DNA of 64,000 nt from Bacillus_BD sp963708895 (GCA_963708895.1 CAVPUE010000002.1:682001-746000); one strand, 5' to 3'; shown: positions 1 through 10,255, counted from the first letter of the stretch. The notes: a model not told the origin generated them from the sequence alone. A program made the numbers and translations.

Positions 1-1394
1 CCAACGATAATTTCTGTTCCATCAGAAGCATAATAGTGTTCTAAAATAGGTTTTACATTTTGTGTTTTCTTTTTTGATTGTTTTCTTTGTTTGTTCTTTA
101 AATAGCCTTCTTCTATTAATTCCTGGCGAATTTCAGCGATATCTTTAGGTGATGCTGTTTCTATTTGCTGTAATAGGCCTTCAAAATAATAAACTTCATT
201 TTTTGCTTTTTCGATTTGAACTTGTACAATGTCAAGTGAGTTTTTCGCCTTTTGATACTTGCTGAAAAAAGCCTGTGCATTTTCAGAGGGTGTTTTTAAT
301 GGATTTAGTGGAATCACAACCATTGACCCATTTTCATCATAGTAATTCACCACTTCTATTTCCTGCATTCCTTTATTCACTGCATACAAATTGGCTGTTA
401 ATAGCTCACCATATAATTGATATTTTCGTGCTTCGTTTGCTTCTTTTAATGTTTCTTCGAGCTTCACAATCTTTTTCTCGTTTTTTTCCTTTTCATTCAA
501 GATTAATCGCTCTATATCATGTGCTTGTTGCTTAACACGGTCACGTTCAGCCTTTCCAAAGAAATAGCGATCTAACATTTCACTAATGGTTGGAAAACTT
601 TTTGCTTCCTTTGCTACAGAATACAGTGGAAATAAATAAAAACTTTCTTTATTGTCATTTTCCATAATCGCAGGAGTATAATCATGGGTTAGGATTTGTT
701 TCATCATCGAAATAAATGCAACAGGTAATGTGTTACGGTTTACTAATCCAGCAGTAGCAATGATTTCTTTTGCTAATAGAGGAGAAATACCTCCATAAAG
801 ATTGACGATTTGTTTATCGATTTTTCCTGCGTTGTAATCAATTCTCCGTAAAACATCCTCTTCATTTGCTTCAAAAGGATTTGCTTTATGTTGATCAGGT
901 GGAAAGATGTAAGGATGCCCCGGCAGTACTGTCCGATATGTGTTAACAGCTGCTGATACATGTTTCACGCTATCAAGAATCATATTTTTATCTTGGTCTA
1001 CTAAGATCACATTACTATGGCGACCCATAATTTCGACAATCAGTTGTTTATTAGAGATATCACCAATCTCATTTCTCCCTTTCACTGTAAATATGATGAT
1101 CCGTTCTAGACCTGGTTGGACAATATCCTCTAACACAAAGCCCTCTAAATGTTTACGTAAAAGCATGCAAAACATAGGTGGCTCAGACGGATTTTCGTAC
1201 TCTTCTTTTGTTATTTGAACTCTAGCATGATTTGGATGAGCTGAGAGTAGTAACTTATGATTTTTTCCATTTGCACGAATAACTAGAATCACTTCATTTT
1301 TATAAGGCTGATGAACTTTACTGATTCTCCCACCTTTTAAGGTGTCAATCAGTTCTTTACACATCGCCCTCGTAAATAAACCATCAAAAGACAT
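1..1394 (-). CDS. rqcH: Ribosome quality control protein RqcH (Rqc2/NFACT family), 3'-truncated by the window edge
   Basis: The reverse strand is open from an ATG at 1394 to the left edge, about 464 codons of a family protein of about 570. RqcH binds stalled 50S-peptidyl-tRNA complexes and adds C-terminal alanine tails that mark nascent chains for degradation. The N-terminus (MSFDGLFTRAMCKEL) and the segment IVEIMGRHSNVILVD are typical NFACT-N. A charged coiled coil follows at about residues 290-420, and HYYASDGTEIIVG near the edge is the start of the NFACT-R domain. The gene diverges from the Ca2+-ATPase gene, as rqcH (yloA) and yloB do in B. subtilis. Older names are fbpA and yloA. Family assignment is secure. 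Confidence 0.93.
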   Translation of the reverse strand, partial: MSFDGLFTRAMCKELIDTLKGGRISKVHQPYKNEVILVIRANGKNHKLLLSAHPNHARVQITKEEYENPSEPPMFCMLLRKHLEGFVLEDIVQPGLERIIIFTVKGRNEIGDISNKQLIVEIMGRHSNVILVDQDKNMILDSVKHVSAAVNTYRTVLPGHPYIFPPDQHKANPFEANEEDVLRRIDYNAGKIDKQIVNLYGGISPLLAKEIIATAGLVNRNTLPVAFISMMKQILTHDYTPAIMENDNKESFYLFPLYSVAKEAKSFPTISEMLDRYFFGKAERDRVKQQAHDIERLILNEKEKNEKKIVKLEETLKEANEARKYQLYGELLTANLYAVNKGMQEIEVVNYYDENGSMVVIPLNPLKTPSENAQAFFSKYQKAKNSLDIVQVQIEKAKNEVYYFEGLLQQIETASPKDIAEIRQELIEEGYLKNKQRKQSKKKTQNVKPILEHYYASDGTEIIV

Positions 1395-1541
1395 ACAAAA
1401 CATCCTTTACTAATAATCTAACTTAAATTTACAAGTTGTTTGATGACAAGTGCAACTATTATTAGCATTTTTTCGGACAAGGGTGAATATGATTTCCATA
1501 GAGTATTCTGCCATTACTAAAGAAGGAAGTGAGATGACGGG

Positions 1542-4220
1542 ATGAAGTACCATGAGATGAACAAGAAAGAGGTAGTAGAAGCCTTAAATACAGACCTCTC
1601 GTCAGGGTTAACAGATTCGGATGTCAAAAAACGTCTAAAACAACATGGTAATAATGAACTTGATGAAGGTGAAAAACAATCTGCTCTCCTTTTATTTTTC
1701 AGCCAGTTTAAAGATTTTATGGTCTTAGTTTTACTGGCTGCTACATTACTTTCAGGAATCTTAGGCGAATATATGGATGCTACAGCCATTATCGCCATTG
1801 TTGTGATTAATGCTTGTCTCGGATTTTACCAAGAACGTAGAGCAGAAAAATCACTTCAAGCTTTAAAAGAACTTTCTGCTCCACATGCTCATGCATTACG
1901 AGAAGGTAAGTGGGTAAATATTCCTTCAAAGGAGATTGTACCGGGAGATATATTAAAGTTTTCAAGTGGGGACCGAATTGGAGCTGATATCCGCTTAGTC
2001 GATGTGAGTAGTCTTGAAATTGAAGAATCTGCACTTACAGGTGAATCGTTACCGGTCTCAAAGATGTCTGATTCATTATCAGGAGAAAATTTAGGTATTG
2101 GCGATATGGAGAATATGGCTTTTATGGGAACGATGGTGACAAGAGGAAGTGGAGTGGGTGTCGTTATTGGCACAGGGATGAAAACAGCAATGGGGCAAAT
2201 TGCCGATTTATTGCAAAGTGCAGAATCGATGGTAACGCCATTACAAAGAAGATTAGAACAGCTTGGTAAAATATTAATTGTAACCGCATTGTTCTTAACC
2301 GCTCTAGTTGTATTGGTTGGAGTACTCCAAGGAAATGATGTATATACGATGATTTTAGCAGGTGTTTCCTTGGCTGTTGCCGCAATCCCTGAAGGGTTAC
2401 CTGCGATTGTGACCGTTGCATTATCGCTTGGTGTTCAAAGAATGATTAAGCAGAAAGCAATTGTAAGAAAGCTTCCTGCAGTTGAGACACTAGGTTGTGC
2501 GTCTGTTATTTGTTCAGATAAAACTGGAACGATGACTCAAAATGAAATGACGGTTACCCATTTATGGAGTGGAGGTCAAACTTGGACAGTTGATGGTGTA
2601 GGCTATGAGCCTAGCGGTTCTTTTTATAAAGAAGAGCAACCAATCGTGATTGATCATGAAAAAGCATTACAACAAATGCTGATGTTTGGTGAATTATGTA
2701 ATCATGCTGAATTGCTTCAAGTTAAAAAGGAATTTCGTATTGATGGAGATCCAACAGAAGGTGCACTGCTCGTTGCAGCCATGAAAGCTGGCTACAACCG
2801 AGAGCAACTGTTAAATGAATTCAAAATGGTTCGGGAATTTCCATTTGATTCTACAAGAAAAATGATGAGTGTTATTATTCAGGACGCAAATGGAAGACAG
2901 TTTGTTGTTACTAAAGGGGCACCCGATGTTCTAATTGGGAAAAGTGAAGATATTTTATGGAATGGAAAAAAACGCAGACTTTCAACTGAAACAACGGGGA
3001 CCGTTCAGTCCGCTATTAATGAACTCGCTTCGCAAGCGCTAAGAACGATTGCCATCGGTTTTAAAGAAATTGCTGCTTCGACTGTCATTTTGGATGAAAA
3101 AGAGGCTGAAAAAGAGTTAACCTTTATTGGATTATTTGGTATGATTGATCCTCCACGTCCTGAGGTAAAACAAGCAGTCCAAGAATGTAAAGAAGCAGGG
3201 ATTAAAACGATCATGATTACGGGAGATCATGTTATTACAGCAAGAGCGATTGCAAAGCAACTTGGAATTTTAACCAATCAATCGAAAGTATTAGATGGAA
3301 ATGCCCTTTCTGAAATGACTGTTGATGAATTAGAGGAAGTAGTCGATGGAGTTTCCGTATTTGCTCGTGTTTCTCCTGAACATAAATTAAAAATTGTAAA
3401 AGCTTTACAAAATAATGGCCATATCGTAGCGATGACAGGTGATGGTGTAAATGATGCACCTGCAATTAAAGCCGCTGATATTGGCATATCGATGGGAATT
3501 ACAGGCACAGATGTAGCAAAAGAAGCTTCGTCTTTAGTGCTCCTAGACGATAATTTTGCTACAATCAAAGCGGCAATTAAAGAAGGTAGAAATATTTATG
3601 AAAATATTCGTAAATTCATTCGCTATCTTTTAGCTTCCAACGTTGGTGAAATACTTGTTATGTTATTTGCGATGTTACTTGGATTACCATTACCACTCGT
3701 ACCGATTCAAATTCTCTGGGTTAATTTAGTTACGGATGGGCTTCCTGCAATGGCACTTGGATTAGACCAACCTGAGGGAGACGTAATGAAACGAAAACCG
3801 AGGAATCCAAAAGAAGGGGTTTTTGCGAGAGGTTTAGGTTGGAAGGTCGTTTCAAGAGGATTTTTAATTGGGATTGTGACCTTAATAGCCTTTATTCTAG
3901 CTTATAAGGATAATCCGAATCAATTAGAATATGCACAGACAGTTGCTTTTATGACATTGGTGTTAGCACAGTTGATCCATGTTTTTGATTGTAGAAGCGA
4001 AAAATCGATTCTTTCTCGAAATCCATTTGGTAATAAATATTTAGTTTGGGCTGTCCTACTATCTTTACTCATGGTACTTGTCGTCATTTACTATCCACCG
4101 CTACAACCTATCTTCCATACGGTTGCTATTCATGGTAATGATTGGTTGATGATCATCGGACTTTCTGCTATTCCAACTTTTTTACTAGCCGGTTCATTTT
4201 TACTGCGAAAATCAAATTAA
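1542..4220 (+). CDS. yloB: Calcium-transporting P-type ATPase (YloB-like)
   Basis: This 892-residue P2A-type ATPase is a membrane pump that exports Ca2+ at the cost of ATP. LTGES (about 165) is the actuator loop. CSDKTGTMTQNE carries the phosphorylated Asp (about 326). MITGDH and GDGVNDAPAIKAADIG (about 632) form the P-domain hinge, and PEGLPAIVT is the M4 ion-binding segment. Hydrophobic segments near 50-100, 245-310 and 690-885 fit ten membrane helices. The start follows AAGGAAGTGAG. It is divergent from rqcH. SERCA-like Ca2+ specificity is inferred from the B. subtilis homologue YloB, which accumulates during sporulation. Confidence 0.93.
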   Translation: MKYHEMNKKEVVEALNTDLSSGLTDSDVKKRLKQHGNNELDEGEKQSALLLFFSQFKDFMVLVLLAATLLSGILGEYMDATAIIAIVVINACLGFYQERRAEKSLQALKELSAPHAHALREGKWVNIPSKEIVPGDILKFSSGDRIGADIRLVDVSSLEIEESALTGESLPVSKMSDSLSGENLGIGDMENMAFMGTMVTRGSGVGVVIGTGMKTAMGQIADLLQSAESMVTPLQRRLEQLGKILIVTALFLTALVVLVGVLQGNDVYTMILAGVSLAVAAIPEGLPAIVTVALSLGVQRMIKQKAIVRKLPAVETLGCASVICSDKTGTMTQNEMTVTHLWSGGQTWTVDGVGYEPSGSFYKEEQPIVIDHEKALQQMLMFGELCNHAELLQVKKEFRIDGDPTEGALLVAAMKAGYNREQLLNEFKMVREFPFDSTRKMMSVIIQDANGRQFVVTKGAPDVLIGKSEDILWNGKKRRLSTETTGTVQSAINELASQALRTIAIGFKEIAASTVILDEKEAEKELTFIGLFGMIDPPRPEVKQAVQECKEAGIKTIMITGDHVITARAIAKQLGILTNQSKVLDGNALSEMTVDELEEVVDGVSVFARVSPEHKLKIVKALQNNGHIVAMTGDGVNDAPAIKAADIGISMGITGTDVAKEASSLVLLDDNFATIKAAIKEGRNIYENIRKFIRYLLASNVGEILVMLFAMLLGLPLPLVPIQILWVNLVTDGLPAMALGLDQPEGDVMKRKPRNPKEGVFARGLGWKVVSRGFLIGIVTLIAFILAYKDNPNQLEYAQTVAFMTLVLAQLIHVFDCRSEKSILSRNPFGNKYLVWAVLLSLLMVLVVIYYPPLQPIFHTVAIHGNDWLMIIGLSAIPTFLLAGSFLLRKSN

Positions 4221-4360
4221 TATATGTTATAATTTCTAAGGTAGTAGAACTTTTCTATTACCTTTTCTTTTTTTACCTGACTTCTCCATTTTAGGACCAC
4301 CTACAAAAGCAGAATAAACATGGAAAATGTCTCTTATTTGTAGTAATATACAGGAGCAGA

Positions 4361-5251
4361 ATGGATGTGTTGTGTATGGTTGTAAGTATGACCGGTTTTG
4401 GCAGAAGTAAAATCACAAAAGATTCTTTTTCAGTTTCAGTAGAAGTGAAAACTGTTAATCATCGTTTTACAGAATTTAATATACGGATGCCCCGTCAATT
4501 TAATAAAATTGAGGATAAAATTAAAAAGAAATTAATTTCATCAATACATAGAGGAAGAATCGAAGTATTTGTCACGATCGAAGGCGAAGGGATTATGGAT
4601 CGCCATGTACGTGTAGACTGGGAATTACTCGATCAGTATGTTCATTCATTAGAAAAAATTAAACAGAAATACGCATTAATAGAGGGTCCTTCTTTACGCG
4701 ATTTATTATCAAGTGAAGAGATTATTCACTTTGAGGAAAGGGAGTCAGGTAATGAAAATCTTGAAAAACTTGTACTCGAAGCCGTTGAGGAAGCGACACA
4801 ATCTGTAGGGCAAATGCGAAAAATAGAAGGAAATGCACTTGAAAAGGATATTCGAACACATCTTATGTGCATACAGGATATAGTCCGAGAGTTAACCAAA
4901 ATAGCACCAACTGTAGTGGAATTTTATAAAGATCGACTCACGAAAAGAATTCATGAGTTTGTTGGTGGTCAAATTGATGAAGCACGTATTTTGACGGAAG
5001 TTGCAATTTTTTCCGATAAGGCGGATATCAATGAAGAATTAACTCGCTTGAATAGCCACATTAAACAGTTTGATCATATTTTATCTTTATCAGAACCAAT
5101 TGGCCGTAAACTTGACTTTCTTTTACAGGAAATGAATCGAGAGGTTAATACGATTGGTTCAAAAGCTAATGATTCTCTCATTGCCAAAGAAGTAGTCGAA
5201 ATGAAGAGTATTCTTGAAAAAATGAAAGAACAAGTACAAAATATAGAATAG
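4361..5251 (+). CDS. yloC: YicC/YloC family endoribonuclease-like protein
   Basis: The protein is recognised by the SMTGFGR N-terminal signature and the C-terminal segment LDFLLQEMNREVNTIGSKAND, both typical of the YicC family. E. coli YicC is an RNase that helps degrade the sRNA RyhB; the Bacillus role is less defined. The start is uncertain. ATG 4361 follows AGGAG at only 4 nt, but family members usually begin two or three residues before SMTGFG, which would favour the in-frame ATG at 4376, and that lies 19 nt from the ribosome binding site. It lies upstream of remA and gmk, the usual neighbourhood. Confidence 0.88.
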   Translation: MDVLCMVVSMTGFGRSKITKDSFSVSVEVKTVNHRFTEFNIRMPRQFNKIEDKIKKKLISSIHRGRIEVFVTIEGEGIMDRHVRVDWELLDQYVHSLEKIKQKYALIEGPSLRDLLSSEEIIHFEERESGNENLEKLVLEAVEEATQSVGQMRKIEGNALEKDIRTHLMCIQDIVRELTKIAPTVVEFYKDRLTKRIHEFVGGQIDEARILTEVAIFSDKADINEELTRLNSHIKQFDHILSLSEPIGRKLDFLLQEMNREVNTIGSKANDSLIAKEVVEMKSILEKMKEQVQNIE

Positions 5252-5312
5252 ATAACGGTTTAGAAAAGGAATGCAAGGGTGAAACTATTATTTTGATATG
5301 GGAGGAGCATCT

Positions 5313-5573
5313 ATGATTAAGCTGATTAATATTGGTTTTGGAAATATTGTTTCTGCAAACCGAATCATATCCATTGTAAGTCCTGAATCAGCACCCATTA
5401 AACGGGTCATACAAGATGCACGTGATCGAGGTTCGTTAGTTGATGCTACATACGGAAGAAGGACTCGTGCTGTAATCATAATGGACAGTGATCATGTGAT
5501 TTTAAGTGCAGTACAACCTGAGACGGTTGCACATCGATTAGATGATCGGGATGAAATATTGGATGAGGGGTAG
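5313..5573 (+). CDS. remA: Extracellular matrix regulator RemA
   Basis: This is an 86-residue protein beginning MIKLINIGFGN. RemA is a ring-forming DNA-binding protein that activates biofilm matrix and osmoprotection genes in B. subtilis. Start 5313 is chosen because GGGAGGAG lies 5 nt upstream; an in-frame ATG at 5298 would overlap that site. The conserved core SIVSPESAPIKRVIQDARDRG and the segment GRRTRAVIIMDS are present. It sits directly before gmk, as in B. subtilis (ylzA). It is probably co-transcribed with yloC and gmk because gaps are short and no terminator is seen. Confidence 0.93.
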   Translation: MIKLINIGFGNIVSANRIISIVSPESAPIKRVIQDARDRGSLVDATYGRRTRAVIIMDSDHVILSAVQPETVAHRLDDRDEILDEG

Positions 5574-5582
5574 GAAACATAC

Positions 5583-6197
5583 ATGCAGGAAAAAGGAATA
5601 TTAATTGTTTTATCTGGTCCTTCTGGAGTAGGAAAAGGAACCGTTAGAAAAGCGATATTTTCCCAAGAAAATACTTCGTTTGAATACTCCATTTCGATGA
5701 CAACAAGGTCTCCTCGGGAGGGAGAAATAGATGGAGTGGATTACTTCTTTAAATCAAAGGAAGAATTCGAGGATTTGATACAACAAGGAAAATTATTAGA
5801 GTATGCAGAATTTGTTGGGAATTATTACGGAACACCTGTTGATTATGTTCGAGAAACATTAGACAGAGGTAAAGATGTATTCCTTGAAATAGAAGTGCAA
5901 GGGGCTCGGCAAGTTCGAGAAAAGTTTCCAGATGGATTATTTATTTTTTTAGCGCCTCCAAGCCTTTCTGAATTGAAGAGTCGGATTGTGACTAGAGGTA
6001 CAGAGTCAGAGGATATTATTAATAATCGTTTAAATGTAGCAAGAGAGGAAATTGAAATGATGCACTTATATGATTATGTAGTAGAAAATGACGAAATTGA
6101 ACATGCGGTTGAAAAAATAAATGCCATCGTGATTGCTGAACATTGCCGAAGAGAAAGAGTACAACCAAAATATTTAAAAATGCTGGAGGTTAAATAA
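5583..6197 (+). CDS. gmk: Guanylate kinase
   Basis: This 204-residue cytosolic enzyme phosphorylates GMP to GDP with ATP, an essential nucleotide step that also affects (p)ppGpp balance. LSGPSGVGKGTV near the N-terminus is the P-loop. SMTTRSPREGE, DYFF and EYAEFVGNYYGTP form the GMP-binding region, and EIEVQGARQV is the Walker B-like strand. Length is normal. The gene lies 9 bp after remA and 4 bp before rpoZ, so the three are probably one transcript. Confidence 0.97.
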   Translation: MQEKGILIVLSGPSGVGKGTVRKAIFSQENTSFEYSISMTTRSPREGEIDGVDYFFKSKEEFEDLIQQGKLLEYAEFVGNYYGTPVDYVRETLDRGKDVFLEIEVQGARQVREKFPDGLFIFLAPPSLSELKSRIVTRGTESEDIINNRLNVAREEIEMMHLYDYVVENDEIEHAVEKINAIVIAEHCRRERVQPKYLKMLEVK

Positions 6198-6201
6198 ATA
6201 T

Positions 6202-6426
6202 ATGTTATATCCATCAATTGATTCGTTAATGACCAAAATTGATAGTAAATATTCTTTAGTATCTGTTGCAGCCAAACGCGCCAGACAATTACAAACAACT
6301 GAGGCTACCTTACTTGACAAATATGTTTCTCACAAAAATGTTGGGAAAGCACTTGAGGAGATTAATTCGGATAAATTGTTCTATCGTCTTGGTGAAAGAA
6401 CAGATTTTAGTTCTAGATATGAGTAA
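6202..6426 (+). CDS. rpoZ: RNA polymerase omega subunit
   Basis: This small subunit of 74 residues assists RNA polymerase assembly. The N-terminal MLYPSIDSLM, the basic SVAAKRARQL helix and HKNVGKALEEI match the omega family. The N-terminal residues are close to the B. subtilis sequence MLDPSIDSLM. A ribosome binding site (GGAGGT) lies within the end of gmk, 11 nt before the ATG. A hairpin just after the stop may end the yloC-remA-gmk-rpoZ transcript. Confidence 0.94.
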   Translation: MLYPSIDSLMTKIDSKYSLVSVAAKRARQLQTTEATLLDKYVSHKNVGKALEEINSDKLFYRLGERTDFSSRYE

Positions 6427-6437
6427 AAACTGGGGAA

Positions 6438-6465
6438 GGGCTGACCATGTCAGACCCTTTTCTTT
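6438..6465 (+). terminator. Probable Rho-independent terminator after rpoZ
   Basis: GGGCTGAC, a short CAT loop and GTCAGACCC form a stem with one bulged A, followed by TTTTCTTT. It lies 12 nt after the rpoZ stop and 40 nt before coaBC. Confidence 0.65.
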
Positions 6466-6505
6466 GTAATGGTTTCTTTCACATAATTTTGGGAGGTTTT
6501 GCGAT

Positions 6506-7711
6506 ATGCTTAAAGGTAAGAAAATATTATTATGTGTAACAGGTGGTATTGCCGTTTATAAAGCAGCTGCCTTAACAAGTAAACTCACTCAAGCAGGGGC
6601 AGAGGTTAAAGTGATTTTAAGTGAATCTGCGACCAAGTTTGTTGCTCCATTAACCTTTCAGGCTTTATCTCGACATGATGTTTATACGGATACATTTGAT
6701 GAAAAGGATTCAAAGAAAATTGCACATATTGACCTTGCTGACTGGGCAGATTTAATTCTTGTCGCACCCGCAACTGCAAATATCATTGGAAAAATCGCTA
6801 ACGGAATTGCCGATAATATGATTTCGACGACTTTACTTGCAGCCACTTCACCGGTTTGGATTGCACCGGCTATGAATGTTCATATGTATCAGCATCCTGC
6901 TGTCATTAGAAATATGGAACTTCTATCACAATACGGATATCAATTTATCGAACCTGGTGAAGGATATTTGGCTTGTGGGTATGTCGGAAAGGGAAGATTA
7001 GAGGAGCCTGAAACAATCGTTAGCAAAGTAATTGAGTATTTTAATGGATCAGCAGGCAAGTTGAAAGGCAAAAAAATTCTTATTACAGCTGGTCCAACTA
7101 GAGAAAAAATTGATCCTGTTCGTTATCTTACAAACCATTCATCTGGGAAAATGGGCTATGCGATTGCTGAAGAAGCAGCGAAAGAAGGGGCAAATGTAGT
7201 CTTAATTTCAGGTCCAGTTTCACTAATACCGCCAAATGGAGTAGAGGTCATTGGCGTGGAAAGTGCCAATGAGATGTATGAAGCGGTATTAAGTCGCTAT
7301 GATGGAGTAGACGTTGTCATTAAATCAGCAGCTGTTGCTGATTATCGGCCAAAAACATACCATGATCGTAAAATAAAAAAACAACCAGGGGAACAAGTGA
7401 TTGAATTAGAAAGAACGAAGGATATACTACATGAATTGGGAAAGAAAAAGGATCATCAACTACTAATTGGATTTGCTGCGGAAACAGACCATGTCGATGA
7501 ATATGCTATGAAAAAATTAATAAGTAAAAACGCCGATATGATTGTAGCAAATAATATTCAAGAAGCTGGAGCCGGTTTTGGAATTGATACGAATATTGTT
7601 ACTTTTTATAAAAGTGATGGAGAAATGAAAAAATGGCCAATCCTGACAAAGAATGAAGTCGCACAAAAAATCATTGATGAAGTTCAAAAAATGCTAAAGG
7701 AACAGTCTTAA
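6506..7711 (+). CDS. coaBC: Bifunctional phosphopantothenoylcysteine decarboxylase / phosphopantothenate-cysteine ligase
   Basis: This 401-residue flavoenzyme makes 4'-phosphopantetheine for coenzyme A in two steps. The N-terminal CoaC half (about 1-180) has GGIAVYKAA, APATANIIGKIANGIADN and PAMNVHMYQHPAV. The conserved cysteine is in GYLACGYVGKGRLEEP. The C-terminal CoaB half (about 185-400) has ITAGPTREKIDPVRYLTNHSSG and the nucleotide-binding segment FAAETDH. GGGAGG precedes the ATG. The stop overlaps the priA start (TAATG), so translation is probably coupled. Older name dfp; B. subtilis yloI. Confidence 0.96.
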   Translation: MLKGKKILLCVTGGIAVYKAAALTSKLTQAGAEVKVILSESATKFVAPLTFQALSRHDVYTDTFDEKDSKKIAHIDLADWADLILVAPATANIIGKIANGIADNMISTTLLAATSPVWIAPAMNVHMYQHPAVIRNMELLSQYGYQFIEPGEGYLACGYVGKGRLEEPETIVSKVIEYFNGSAGKLKGKKILITAGPTREKIDPVRYLTNHSSGKMGYAIAEEAAKEGANVVLISGPVSLIPPNGVEVIGVESANEMYEAVLSRYDGVDVVIKSAAVADYRPKTYHDRKIKKQPGEQVIELERTKDILHELGKKKDHQLLIGFAAETDHVDEYAMKKLISKNADMIVANNIQEAGAGFGIDTNIVTFYKSDGEMKKWPILTKNEVAQKIIDEVQKMLKEQS

Positions 7712-10116
7712 TGTCCGTTGCAAAAGTGATTGTAGATGTACCTGCACAACAAACGAACAAACCCTTCGACTATAAGATTCCTACACGATTACAGCATGTC
7801 CTAAAGCAGGGAATGCGTGTGATTGTCCCGTTTGGTCCCAGAAAAGTTCAAGGGTTTGTGATTGACATTGTATCGGAGTCAGAGTTTCCTAAATTAAGGG
7901 AAATTATTGAACCAATGGATATTCAACCGATCTTAAATAAAGAACTGCTTCAACTGTCTGATTGGCTGACAGAGCAAACCTTATGCTATAAAATCTCAGC
8001 ATTTCAAGTAATGCTTCCACCGGCTTTAAAGGCAAAGTATGAAAAGAAAATAAGAATCAAAGATCGCCAAATGCTTCATGCTTTACCATCATCTCTCCAG
8101 CACTATTTTGCGAAACAAGATACCATCAATTGGGAAGATGTTTTAAAGTCAGGAGAACTCTCTCACTTTCAAAAGCAAGTAGAAGATGGTATTTTAGAGG
8201 TTTTATATATTGTTAAAGAACGAGTGAAAAAGAAGCAAATTAAAATAATAGCACCTTCAATCGATATGTTGGAGAAAAAAGCGGAGTTATCAAAACGCAA
8301 TACGAAGCAAATCATGGTGATTGATTATTTTATTTCGAATCCAAAACCAATTGAAAGACAAAAGATACTATCGTTACTTGGGATTTCAAGCTCTGTTATA
8401 AAAAGCTTAGTTGACAAAGGGATTTTATATGAGTCGATGCAAGAGGTATATCGTGATCCGTATCAAGATCGTATTTTTGAGCATACAGAACCACTTCAAT
8501 TGACAGAGGAACAATCAGTGGCTATTAAGCCAATCTTACAAACCATCGAAGAAAAAAGACATGATGTCTTTCTACTATATGGGATCACAGGAAGTGGAAA
8601 GACTGAAGTCTATATGCAGTCCATCCAAAAAGTTCTTGAGGAAGGGCGAGAAGGGATTGTCCTTGTTCCCGAAATTTCACTTACTCCGCAAATGGTTAAT
8701 CGCTTTAAAGGTCGATTTGGTGATGAAGTGGCTGTACTTCACAGTGGATTGTCTATAGGAGAAAAATACGATGAATGGAGAAAAATTCAGCGTAAAGAGG
8801 TTCGTGTTGCTGTCGGTGCAAGGTCAGCTATTTTTGCCCCCTTTGAAAATTTAGGCATCATTATTATTGATGAAGAACATGAAACAAGTTATAAACAAGA
8901 AGATAACCCACGATATCATGCAAGAGATGTTGCGATAGAAAGGGCTAGAACACACAACTGTTCTGTCATCCTTGGAAGTGCAACCCCTTCTCTAGAAACC
9001 TTTGCACGAGCAAAAAAAGGTGTCTATCAACTACTTACATTATCAAAACGGATGAACGATCAAAGTCTCCCAACGGTTGATATTGTTGACATGCGAGAAG
9101 AACTACGGGAAGGCAATCGTACCATGTTTTCTAGAGTGTTATATGATAAATTACAGGATCGCTTAATGAAAAAAGAACAGACCGTGCTATTTTTAAATAA
9201 ACGAGGACATTCATCATTTGTGATGTGTCGTGATTGTGGCTATGTCATTCAGTGTCCAAATTGTGATATTTCTTTAACCTATCATCAATATCAACAACAA
9301 ATGAAATGTCATTATTGTGGATATGAAGCAGTAGTTCCGACCATCTGTCCCGAATGTACGAGTGAACATATACGTTATTTTGGGACAGGTACGCAAAAGG
9401 TGGAAGAAGAGTTAGGGAAAATTTTCCCTGAGGCAAGAGTCATTCGAATGGATGTCGATACCACTTCTAGAAAAGGATCACATGAGAAACTTCTAACGGC
9501 TTTTCAAGAAGGAAAAGCGGATATTCTTCTTGGCACGCAAATGATTGCTAAAGGATTAGACTTCCCAAATATTACGCTTGTCGGTGTTCTATCAGCTGAT
9601 ACCATGTTACATTTACCCGATTTCAGGTCATCTGAAAAAACTTTTCAGTTATTGACACAAGTTAGCGGTCGAGCTGGACGGCATGAATTAGCGGGTGAGG
9701 TGGTTATTCAAACGTATTCACCTGAACATTATAGTATTGAACTTGCGGGTCAGCAGGATTTTGATCAATTTTATCAAAAAGAAATGATGATCAGAAAGAT
9801 TCATCAATATCCGCCTTTTTATTACTTAGCATTAATAACCGTCAGTCATGAAGAACTGATGAAAGTAGTTGATGTAACTGAGAAAATATCTGTCACACTA
9901 TCTTCGAGGTTATCAAAAGGAGCACATATCCTAGGACCCGTTGCATGCCCAATCCCAAGAATCAATAATAAATACCGTTATCAATGTATCGTTAAATATA
10001 AAAAAGAGCCAAAATTAACGCAAACATTAAAAATGATTCTTGATCATTATCAGCAAGATATGCATCGTACAGGATTGCAAATTTCAATTGATAAAAACCC
10101 GTATATTCTTATGTAA
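7711..10116 (+). CDS. priA: Primosomal protein N' (replication restart helicase PriA)
   Basis: This 801-residue SF2 3'-5' helicase recognises abandoned forks and reloads the replicative helicase. The N-terminal 3'-DNA-end-binding domain starts VIVDVPAQQTNKPFDYKIP. Walker A is GITGSGKTE (about 287) and Walker B is IIDEEHE. A zinc-binding insert has paired cysteines (CRDC, CPNC, CHYC, CPEC) near residues 508-550. LLGTQMIAKGLDFPN and SGRAGR are helicase motifs V and VI. Length agrees with B. subtilis PriA. Overlaps coaBC by one base. Confidence 0.97.
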   Translation: MSVAKVIVDVPAQQTNKPFDYKIPTRLQHVLKQGMRVIVPFGPRKVQGFVIDIVSESEFPKLREIIEPMDIQPILNKELLQLSDWLTEQTLCYKISAFQVMLPPALKAKYEKKIRIKDRQMLHALPSSLQHYFAKQDTINWEDVLKSGELSHFQKQVEDGILEVLYIVKERVKKKQIKIIAPSIDMLEKKAELSKRNTKQIMVIDYFISNPKPIERQKILSLLGISSSVIKSLVDKGILYESMQEVYRDPYQDRIFEHTEPLQLTEEQSVAIKPILQTIEEKRHDVFLLYGITGSGKTEVYMQSIQKVLEEGREGIVLVPEISLTPQMVNRFKGRFGDEVAVLHSGLSIGEKYDEWRKIQRKEVRVAVGARSAIFAPFENLGIIIIDEEHETSYKQEDNPRYHARDVAIERARTHNCSVILGSATPSLETFARAKKGVYQLLTLSKRMNDQSLPTVDIVDMREELREGNRTMFSRVLYDKLQDRLMKKEQTVLFLNKRGHSSFVMCRDCGYVIQCPNCDISLTYHQYQQQMKCHYCGYEAVVPTICPECTSEHIRYFGTGTQKVEEELGKIFPEARVIRMDVDTTSRKGSHEKLLTAFQEGKADILLGTQMIAKGLDFPNITLVGVLSADTMLHLPDFRSSEKTFQLLTQVSGRAGRHELAGEVVIQTYSPEHYSIELAGQQDFDQFYQKEMMIRKIHQYPPFYYLALITVSHEELMKVVDVTEKISVTLSSRLSKGAHILGPVACPIPRINNKYRYQCIVKYKKEPKLTQTLKMILDHYQQDMHRTGLQISIDKNPYILM

Positions 10117-10255
10117 TAAAGAAAAACAACTTATTAAATGTTATGATTAACTATTATTGGAAAAACTAGTAGTAAGTTGAAATGATGGAAAAAATAAATG
10201 AACTGTACTAATTTTGAGTGCTTTTCAGGGAATGAGTGAGAAAGGAGGAATGAAA

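Noticed and set aside
275..535. Plus-strand reading frame antisense to rqcH
   Set aside because: Rqc2 family sequence is continuous on the opposite strand; the plus-strand frame has no ribosome binding site or family features.
940..1218. Plus-strand 92-codon frame
   Set aside because: It is the complement of the NFACT-N coding region of rqcH.
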